From Haberlea rhodopensis (Eukaryota > Streptophyta > Magnoliopsida > Lamiales > Gesneriaceae): a DNA stretch of 64,000 nt. Within the stretch, counting starts at the first letter, position 1; every line of letters begins with the position of its first letter. The DNA lies in the NCBI GenBank assembly GCA_907163345.1, contig CAJQUN010000141.1, positions 744,001 to 808,000 of the forward strand. Direction: 5' to 3'. The notes below the pieces were generated by a model. The model did no database searches and was not told the DNA's origin. It saw nothing but the letters and a program-made list of their open reading frames with translations. The position numbers and the translations under genes are program-made. Shown one piece after another: positions 56,401-64,000 of the stretch.

Positions 56401-58006
56401 CTCTCACTTCCTCCTCTTCTGATGCATCCACGGTAAAAATAAGGTAGCCAGTATGGCCGCGTTCCAATAACCGCGACATCTTAACCGCTGAGATTACTGG
56501 AATCTTTGGACGAGAGCCGTCCCCATAAAAGGTCCACTGGAACCCCTGATCAGATAGAAAACGAACAATCCTCCGCCGGCAATCTACTACAACTCAGTAT
56601 CTGCTCAAAACATCAATGCCGACAATGCAGTCAAAATCTGCCATCTCTAACTGAATCAGATCCGCCCTGAAATCATTACCCTCAAAATAAATGAGGCAAT
56701 CAGATAACAGTCGGTCAGCAATCACATGCTTCCCCGTGGGTGTCGAGACCATGAGAGGCGTGGGTAACAGAGACGAGCACAAGCGGTGTCTCTCCACAAA
56801 AGCAGCAGACACAAAAGAATGGGAAGCACCTGTATCTATCAATATAAGTGCATGGTACGTAAGTAAATGGCACGTACCAGCAATGACCTCCTCTGAGGCT
56901 GCCTCAGCCTGCTCCCGAGTCAGTGCATACACCTGACCCTGCGGCGGTCCTGCCGTCTGACCTCCCTGTGGTCGAGGTGCAAACTGCTGTCTCTGTGGTG
57001 CCCTCCCAGCATCAAACCTTGGCCTATTCGGCCCAGAGTCTGCTTGTCTCTGTGGTGCTCTCCGATTGGGGCAACCTCGAGCCAAGTGGCCCACCTTGCC
57101 ACAAATATAACAACCCTGACAGTCACGTGACAAGTGCCATCCTCCACAATGGTCACACCTGCTTCCTCCTGCCTTGCTCCCCTGTGTGGGTCCCCGATTG
57201 CTTTGCTTCTGACCCTGAGACTTCTTCCCACCAAATCTGGAAGATGATGAGGCCCCACGAGCCTTGAACTAATCCCCTCGTGGCCTCATACTATCAGCAA
57301 CCGGCCTCTGTGGTGGTACAAAAGGGGGTACAACTTCCTTGTACGCGCCCACTGCAATCTCTGCCAGCTTTGCCCGTGTCAGGGCGTCATCAAAAGAGCT
57401 GGGGTTGTTGGAGACAAACCGATCAAATAGTTCTTGTCTTAGTCCCTTCAGAAAGTTCCTCATCTTGGCATGACTGCTCACAACGATATGAGGTACATAC
57501 CTCAGCAGTGAGGAATACTGCATAGCGTAGTCTGACACTAACAGGCTGCCTTGCTTTAAAGTGTTAAACTCATCCTCCTTTAATTGTCTGGCAGCTGCAG
57601 AAAAATACAGGTTAAGGAACCGGGTCCTGAATACAGTCCAGTCAACTGCCACACCTTGAGCTCTCAGCTCCGTCACAGTGGTCTTCCACCACATAGAAGG
57701 CTTCTTAGCCATCTGAAACTCGGCCAACCTCAGCCATGCGGTCCGTGCACAAGGTGCAGTCACAAGTATCTGCTCTATCCGCTCCAGCCACTCTTCGGCC
57801 GCTTCACCAGACTCAATTCCCTCAAACATAGGTGAATGGAAGTTCAGAAACTGTGTCAAACTGAGCTCCCCTGGTAATAACATCTGTGCACTGGGCTCCA
57901 CGCCCACATAAGGTGGCGGTAAAGGATTCAGCTGAGCAATACTGGCATTCATACTGCCCATATCCCCTACCTCTTCGTTGAGGTTCTCCAGGTTAATAGC
58001 CGCCAT
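53454..58006 (-). pseudogene. C Gag-Pol polyprotein, decayed
   Basis: The start is ATG 58006 (MAAINLENLNEEVGD). Gag runs to a stop near 57269. Zinc knuckles CDHCGGWHLSRDC and CYICGKVGHLARGC (about 57080-57155) and protease (LIDTGASHSFVSAAFV, about 56830) follow, with a stop near 56594. RT (SPWGAPVLFVKKKDGSMRLC; FIDDILVYS) is open at 56479-55640. RNase H (LYTDASLQGLGCV), integrase finger, core (MDFVTHLPRT; SDRDPRFTSHF; QTERMIQTLEDML) and chromodomain tail (NVQWDRRGVEEATWETERHM) lie in five more frames. The end reads past the stop used in B1 and B2 (SGMRLC). Confidence 0.92.
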
Positions 58007-58207
58007 GCTGCAACACAAGAGTTAACAACAATACCAAAAGCAGTTCATAATATAAGCCGTTAGATAACAAGAGTATCATATTCAAAAGCATGTTAGTATA
58101 ACACTTATACAACAATATGCATCACATGCATAACATGCCCAACAATGAATACCTAGCCAACTTGTCTCTAAAGGCTACCCTTCACTCTTCCCTAGTTATC
58201 TAACCAC

Positions 58208-58220
58208 TGCTCTGATACCA
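58208..58220 (-). promoter_or_regulatory. Primer-binding site of C (tRNA-Met type)
   Basis: TGGTATCAGAGCA on the minus strand lies six bases from the 5' LTR. Confidence 0.92.
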
Positions 58221-58226
58221 CTAAAA

Positions 58227-60563
58227 TGTGAGACCCCGTTATCAAATCAAGATACTAAGGTGCAATTAAGAGAACTAATCATTCATGTGTATATATCAGA
58301 GTAATAAGTCGTGTTGATTAACCTGAGCTTAAGAGATTACAGTACCAAAAGTTTCAAAAGGAATTTCACATATTTCTACAAAAGGTACTACATTATAGTC
58401 TTACTCTACTTCTTGTAGAAACTATACAAAAAATTCTCTAACATGTTAATCCTGTAGCACTCCTTACAGCTCAGCATACCAACCCCGACCCTGGTTCTCA
58501 TCATCAAAAGCACCTACAAAGACAACCCACAACACATGAGCATATCATAATTCATATTCAACATAATATGAATGTAAGACGTAAATGCATAATCATAAAT
58601 ACAAAGCACTTCCTGTATTTCCAAGCATTTACAACGCCCATTGGTTGTCCCTGTACCATAACTCATAATAAACACATTATATGAAATTATGGATCCTTTA
58701 ATAATGTCATGACATATCACCTCTTTCTTTACACAGCTTTTGAGTCATATATCAACAGTTATTTTAATGCTTCTTGCTTCAACATCTCATAATGAGCAGT
58801 ACCATCTTCCCCGCTTCATTACTACCCAATCTCATAATGAGCGGTACCATCCTCCCCGCTTCATCACTACACGATCTCATAATGAGCGGTACCATCCTTC
58901 CCGCTTCATTACTACATAATCTCATAATGAGCGGTACCATCCTCCCCGCTTCATTACTACATAACAAGCATAAGCATTAAAACATACACTGTGATCTCTC
59001 TTGACTCGTGGAATACACCTCTTTATTCCACATCCCAATATGCAACAACAATGCATATTATGCAACAACAATGCACAATAACATGTATCATACTCATAAT
59101 GCGTCACTTGCATTATCATGCGTCAAAAGACAAACATAAAGTACATGTTACCATCGGGTGCCCGTACGTCGCTTAGGTACCTTTCAAAATGTAGAGGAGT
59201 CAACAGACTTTATCTCCTCGACTGTGCTGGTACCTGAGATGGTTCTACATAACCACACAACACAATATTAGGCACCTCATAATAATCCAAAATCAAAACT
59301 CAAATAAAAATTCACATTTTTCAAAAATGTAACAGTACCGATCGATCGGACCTCATAACCGATCGATCGGTATTAGCTTTGATTTTTTTTTTTTAAGTCA
59401 CTGGCCTCACCGATCGATCGGACCTCATCACCGATCGATCGGTAGCTCTGTTTCAACCCAGATTGTCCAGAATTGTCAAGCACCTCATTTCATGCACTTA
59501 TAACCACCTCATAATACATAAAACGTGCTCGAACAAAAGTGTTATGGGCTCTAACATACTTCCATGCAAGTGCTCATATTAAAGTTTCATCAAAACTAAG
59601 CTAAGCATGCATCACAATGAGCCCACCAACTCAACAATCAACCAAGAATTCCCCAGAACAGGGCATAAAAACTCAGCCCAGAATTCTCGAACAGGCATCT
59701 TTATAGCAACGAAACTACCACATAACCCGTAGTTCATGCTCAAACAAATATGCTGGTAATTTCACCAAACTACCATGTATGTATTCACGTCAAAGGTTTA
59801 CTCAAAACCTAACCTAGCATGCTTCAAATCTTCATAATAAAACCCCTACTCAACCTAAAACAGGGCATTTCCCCTGCCCAGATTTTCGAGGAGCTCTTTT
59901 CACAAACGAAAATCTAACACATAAAGCATGTAAGTTAGTTAACAAAACATGCTAGGGGCTTCATAAACATTACTTGCAAGTACTCATAACAAGGTTTCAT
60001 CGAACCTAACACTAGCATGCCAAAACTGCTATGAAAAACATACATGCATAAAAACGAAAAAGCTGGTGAACCAGCGTGATTCCTCACCACTTTTGCTCTT
60101 CGATTTTCGTCAAGAAAAGATAAGTAAAATCCGATCTCTTTCTTCCTAATAGGAGCTTGAATATCAGACGAAAAGAAGGAGAGAAGGAGGAGGTTTTTTT
60201 GGAAGAGTTAAGATGAAAATATCAGATTGGTAACTAGCCTACTTGGCCAACATCCTTCCAGGAAATCAGGGGAGGGGCGTGGGTTGCTGCAAGTGGGGGG
60301 TAGGGTGGTTGCATGTAGGGTGGTCTTGTGGTGTTTAATTGTGTCCCGGTATTTCATACGATGTATAAAAAAAATATATCCCCCTGATATTTTATAATTT
60401 TACCACATCAATACAACAATTAAAAACACCTAACATGCTCCCTAAACCACATCATCAAAATAAATATAACTCCCCCACATAAAACACGCCTTTAACACAT
60501 AGGCACACAATTAACAACCCTTAATTGCATGATTACACACATAATCATTTTGGGGATATCGCA
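58227..60563 (-). repeat. 5' LTR of C
   Basis: It is 2337 bp with 45-bp repeats (58786-58965), a dyad (59160-59181) and the uninterrupted array (59339-59441). Its terminus is GATATCGCA, followed by the TCTTG duplication. Confidence 0.95.
59339..59441 (-). repeat. Four-palindrome array (C 5' LTR)
   Basis: Starts are 59339, 59360, 59411 and 59432, giving steps of 21, 51 and 21 bp. This is a reduced 2-2 form of the 2-4-2 pattern. The two halves of the array lie in near-identical repeats of CCGATCGATCGGACCTCAT. Confidence 0.94.
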
Positions 60564-61244
60564 TCTTGCAACAATCCAAGCATGATATAATCAAAATAAA
60601 ACTAAAGTAAAGTTTAAAAGTAAGAATAAACTCCCAGCGTCGACTCCGGTTGTAGATCCTCGCTCCTTCTCTTGCTTCCTTCTCGACCGTCTCTTTAATC
60701 GCCTTGTTGGGGTTGTTCCAAAATCATAGGGTAAAAGGTTGAAGGATGATGAGGGGTATGAAGGGCTGGACGTGAGATTGAATAATAGGTGACGATGGTT
60801 CTGGACGTGAAAGGCGCGAGGTTTTTGTTAGAAGATGGCGTGTGTTTTGGAAGAAGGGGCGTGCATATGGAAGCTGGATGAGGTGTCCCTTCTCTACCCT
60901 GTGGCTGTGCATATCTCCCCTATCTTCCGTTGCCTCACGTCCCTCTTTTATTCCCGTCAGTTCTTTCTCTCGTTCCTTCCAATATCTATGAATTTTTATC
61001 CCTTCCAATCTGATCTCCTCACGTAACTATGTCTTTTCTTTCTTTGCTTTCCGTACTTTTCTTCTTCCTTTATTGCCACCGACTCTCTCTCCTCCAATCT
61101 GTTTTCTATTTTTTCGTTCTGATCTTTTCTGTATTTTGCAGCTTCTTGGTCTCGGACTCCTCTCTCCCGTAGCTATCTCCTTAAGTGCTACGTTGAATGT
61201 TTTCACATGTATCCTCCAATCTGTTGCTGCCTCTCCTTCACATC
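60564..61244 (-). other. Unassigned LTR-like sequence, right flank of element C
   Basis: It starts with the TCTTG duplication and continues the sequence left at 42120. There is a pyrimidine-rich stretch near 60640-60710 and again near 60880-61110. Small open frames here have no recognisable domain. It is probably the upstream part of the same Athila/Tat-type LTR. I see no gene. Confidence 0.45.
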
Positions 61245-61787
61245 TGTGAGACCCCGTTATCACATCAAGATATTAAGGTGCAATTTAGAGAACTAAACAT
61301 ACATGTGATTATATCAGAGTAATGTGCCGTGTTGATTAACCTGAGCTTTAGAGATTACAGTACCAAAATGTTCCAAAAGGAAAGACATACTTCCTACAAA
61401 GGTACTACATCATAGTCTTACTCTACTCAGTAGAAGCTATACAAAAACTCTAACATGCTAATCCTGTAGCACTCCTTACAGCTCAGCATATCAACCCCGG
61501 CCCTGGTTCTCGTCAACAAAAGCACCTACAAAGACAACCCCCAACACATGAGCATAACACAATTCATATTTAACATAATATGAAAGTAAGGCATAAATGC
61601 AAATCTTAAACACAAGTCCTTCCTGTATTTCCAGCATTTATATCGCCCATTGGTTGTCCCTGTACCATAATTCATAATAGAAACACATTATATGAATGTA
61701 TGGATATGCAATGTCATGACATTCCTTTTTCCTTAAATCCTTATTTCATCCTGAGCCCTTATCATTAGTACATTTTAATGCTTCTTG

Positions 61788-61887
61788 CTACTCCATGTAA
61801 GCGGAATTCTTCCTCGCTTCCAATGGACTTTAGCGTTGCTACTCCATGTAAGCGGAATTCTTCCTCGCTTCCAATGGACTTTAGCGT
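61788..61887 (-). repeat. Two 50-bp tandem repeats (C' LTR)
   Basis: Two identical copies of a unit starting GCTACTCCATGTAAGCGGAA and containing CCTCGCTTCC occupy the place of the 45-bp repeats of C. Confidence 0.92.
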
Positions 61888-62061
61888 AAGCCATTAAAAT
61901 CCTTACTAAGATAACTTTGACTCGTGAAATACACCTCTTATATTTCACAACATACATATGCAAAAACAATGCATAAAAACATGTATCATAATCTTAATGC
62001 ACCACATTGCATTCATCATGTGTCATAAAGACAAACATAAAGTACATGTTACCGTTGGGAT

Positions 62062-62083
62062 GCCCGTACGTCGCTTACGTACC
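62062..62083 (-). promoter_or_regulatory. GTACGT dyad motif (C' LTR)
   Basis: GGTACGTAAGCGACGTACGG on the minus strand lies 158 bp from the array, the same distance as in C. Confidence 0.68.
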
Positions 62084-62240
62084 TTTCCAAAAGATAGAGG
62101 AGTCAATTGACTTTATCTCCTCGGTTGTGCTGGCACCTGGGATGGTTCTACATAGTCACACAACACAATATTAGGCACCTCATAATAATCCGGAAGCAAA
62201 ACCAAATTAAAAACCAAATTAATCCTACAATATCATCTCG

Positions 62241-62395
62241 CGATCGATCGCCCATGAGCCCCGATCGATCGCGAGATGCTACTGCCTCGCATACCAAAAA
62301 AAAACATTCAGCGATCGATCGCCCCAATATTGGCGATCGATCGCCAAAACCTACTGGAACGTCGCGATCGATCGCGCCTCCTTGGCGATCGATCG
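62241..62395 (-). repeat. Six-palindrome array (C' LTR)
   Basis: Starts are 62241, 62262, 62312, 62334, 62365 and 62386 (steps 21, 50, 22, 31, 21). Flanks are GCG/CGC rather than the ACC/GGT of element C, although C and C' are otherwise close relatives. Confidence 0.93.
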
Positions 62396-63340
62396 CCAAC
62401 CTTGTTCCTTTGGCGATTTTCCAGAATTGCTTAACACCGATAATTGAACCTTGCCCAGAATTTTCGAACACTACCTTTCACATGATTAAATCTTTCACAT
62501 AACACATGCAACATGCTCAAGGAAATATACTGGTACCTTCAACAAGTTACCATACATAAAAACACATCAAAGGTTCAACCAAAACCTAAGTTAGCATGCT
62601 TCGAAACATCATGGTAAAACCCTTCCTAACATGGAAAACAGAGTACTTCTCTGCTCGGATGTTCGAGGAGCCCTTTTCTCTACCACAAATCTAGCACATA
62701 AAGCATGCAAGTTTCTTAACTAAACATGCTAAAGGCTTCACAAACATCCCAAAAAGGTATTCATAACAAGATAACATCATACCCTAAACTATCATGCCAA
62801 ATCTGCTACAAAGAACAAGCATGCCAGGAAACTGAAAACTGGGAAAAAAATGTGACTCCTCACCACTTTTGCCCTTCGATTTTCTATATGAAAAGAAGCA
62901 TGAAACCCGATCACTTTTCTCCTGGAACTCGACCAAGTTGCAGAGAGATGAAGGGAAAAAGAAGGAAGCTTTTGGAAGAGGCAAGATCCAAAATATCTAA
63001 GTCCAAACATGCCTACAAGTCAATCTGCTTTCCCAGAAAACAGGGGTGGGCGTGGGTTTGGCTGCAAGTGGGGGTTGGGTGGTTGCATGTGGGGTGGTTT
63101 GTGGTGTTTAATTGTGTCCCGGTATTTCATACGATGTATAAAAATATCCCTCCTCGATATTTTATTATTCTACCACATCAACACAACAATTAAAAACACC
63201 TAACATGCTTCCTAAACCACATCATCAAATTAAATAAATTAATCCCACATACAAACGCTTTAAACATATAGGTTCATAATTAACCACCCTTAAATGCATG
63301 ATTACCCACATAATCATTTCGGGGATATCACAATACTCCC

Positions 63341-64000
63341 CTACTTATAAGATTTCGTCCCGAAATCAAACATGCTGCTAACTAGAAATAAAACAGTACA
63401 TAAACGCATACCAGAAAACAGTTCTGGATAGTACTGCACCATGTGTCGCTCTGTCTCCCACGTGGCCTCCTCGACACCCCTACAATCCCACTGTACCTTG
63501 ATCATAGGAATAACCTTGTTCCGAAGTCTGCGGTCTGCTCTATCCAAAATCCTGATAGGCCGCTCCACATAAGAAACATCGGACTCAATCTGCACCTCTG
63601 AAGGCTGCAACACATGTGAGGGATCTGGCTCATACTTCCTCAGCATAGACACATGAAAAACGTCGTGTATGCCAGACAGAGAGGGCGGTAAAGCCAACCG
63701 GTACGCCAGAGTACCAATACGCTGTAAGATCTCATACGGCCCTACGTACCTCGGGGATAACTTCCCTCGCATCCCAAACCGTACTACGCCTCTGAAGGGT
63801 GAGATCTTTAAAAACACTCTGTCGCCTAACTGAAACTCCAACGGTCTACGCCGCTGATTGGCATATGCTGCCTGTCTATCCTGAGCTGCCTTCATCTTTG
63901 TTCTGATAACCTTAACTTTCTCTTCCATTTCCTGAATCAACTCAGGTCCTCCAACCGACTTACGGTCCATGTCATCCCAACACAAGGGTGACCTACAACG
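63341..64000 (-). CDS. C' Pol C-terminus, integrase tail and chromodomain (partial)
   Basis: The frame is open from the window edge for about 219 codons. It begins just after the integrase core (RCRSPLCWDDM), passes through RPLEFQLGDRVFLKISPF and SPRYVGPYEIL (GPY/F), HDVFHVSMLRKY, and ends in the chromodomain-like IPMIKVQWDCRGVEEATWE and YPELFSGM. The stop used in B1 is replaced by an Arg codon, giving about 21 extra residues that run toward the polypurine tract. No defect is visible in the part shown, so the copy may be fairly intact beyond the window. Confidence 0.92.
   Translation of the reverse strand, partial: RCRSPLCWDDMDRKSVGGPELIQEMEEKVKVIRTKMKAAQDRQAAYANQRRRPLEFQLGDRVFLKISPFRGVVRFGMRGKLSPRYVGPYEILQRIGTLAYRLALPPSLSGIHDVFHVSMLRKYEPDPSHVLQPSEVQIESDVSYVERPIRILDRADRRLRNKVIPMIKVQWDCRGVEEATWETERHMVQYYPELFSGMRLCTVLFLVSSMFDFGTKSYK

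Larger units (their letters stand above)
58008..60087 (-). other. Candidate leader intron of C
   Basis: GTGAGG at 60082-60087 and a TTAACTCTTGTGTTGCAG acceptor ending at 58008, one base before gag ATG, mirror the B1 and B2 arrangement despite divergence of the LTR. This is inferred from sequence only. Confidence 0.42.
42121..60563 (-). mobile_element. Ty3/gypsy chromovirus C, complete but decayed, hosting B2
   Basis: The 3' LTR (42121-43267 joined to 52233-53419) and 5' LTR (58227-60563) bound a gag-pol pseudogene and primer site. TCTTG is duplicated at the ends (42116-42120, 60564-60568). With B2 removed, the LTRs are about 2334 and 2337 bp. It is older than B2, which sits in its 3' LTR. 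Confidence 0.95.
61245..63332 (-). repeat. 3' LTR of C'
   Basis: It is 2088 bp. It holds two 50-bp repeats (61788-61887), the dyad (62062-62083), six palindromes (62241-62395), donor-like GTGAGG near 62857 and a TATA-like GTATAAAAAT (plus reading) near 63136. Confidence 0.92.
61245..64000 (-). mobile_element. Ty3/gypsy chromovirus C', cut by window edge
   Basis: The 3' LTR (61245-63332), polypurine tract and the last part of pol are present. The element continues beyond 64000. The coding part is closest to element C, and the LTR ends are also C-like (TGTGAGACCCCG). Confidence 0.92.

Noticed and set aside
60724..61263. Open frames of 60-95 codons as possible small host genes.
   Set aside because: They are low-complexity, pyrimidine-rich, mutually overlapping on both strands and show no domain; the region behaves as LTR-like DNA.

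Overview
This is nuclear DNA from a plant, most likely a flowering plant, taken from a repeat-rich heterochromatic block. I find no host gene, tRNA or rRNA. Almost every base can be assigned to LTR retrotransposons nested inside one another. The plant assignment rests on the families seen: Ty3/gypsy chromoviruses with a C-terminal chromodomain (Tekay/Del-like), Athila-like gypsy elements with a tRNA-Asp-type primer site, and Ty1/copia elements with an initiator-Met-type primer site.

Layout. 1-4152: 3'-truncated copia-1 (+). 4153-18196: Athila-like 3' end (+), split by solo LTR D (6249-17573, TSD CTCCA), which is itself split by the near-intact chromovirus B1 (8517-17276, TSD AGTAC). 18197-24119: a second Athila-like element (-), head-on to the first and lacking RT and integrase, with solo LTR F inserted (19924-21867, TSD TCGTC). 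24120-25035: truncated D-type LTR (-). 25036-25622: Athila RNase H/integrase remnant (+). 25623-41400: degenerate chromovirus A (-), broken by solo LTR G (28025-29952) and by the complete copia-2 (30021-38874, -, TSD AGATC). 41401-42120 and 60564-61244: flanks of an unassigned LTR-like sequence. 42121-60563: chromovirus C (-, TSD TCTTG), whose 3' LTR hosts chromovirus B2 (43268-52227, -, TSD GGTAT). 61245-64000: start of a second C-type element, C' (-), cut by the window edge.

How the parts work. The chromoviruses encode one Gag-protease-RT-RNase H-integrase-chromodomain polyprotein. B1 is closest to functional, with one frameshift and one suspicious RT substitution. B2, C and A are pseudogenes. 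Copia-2 has all domains but carries a nonsense codon, a frameshift and a YVDN catalytic box.

The most striking signal is shared by all chromovirus-type LTRs here (A, B1, B2, C, C', D, D', F, G). Each holds an array of the palindrome CGATCGATCG. Full arrays have eight copies, usually as 2-4-2, with centre-to-centre steps near 21, 42 or 50 bp, which are whole DNA helical turns. Sequence between the palindromes has turned over between families while core and spacing persist. In most families a second dyad motif (GGTACGTA...TACGTACC) lies about 160 bp further downstream. In B1, B2 and C a strong 3' splice-site sequence ends 1 nt before the gag ATG, and a GTRAG-type donor lies in the LTR. The array, the second motif and the primer-binding site would then fall inside a leader intron. 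Copia-1 and copia-2 show a comparable arrangement.
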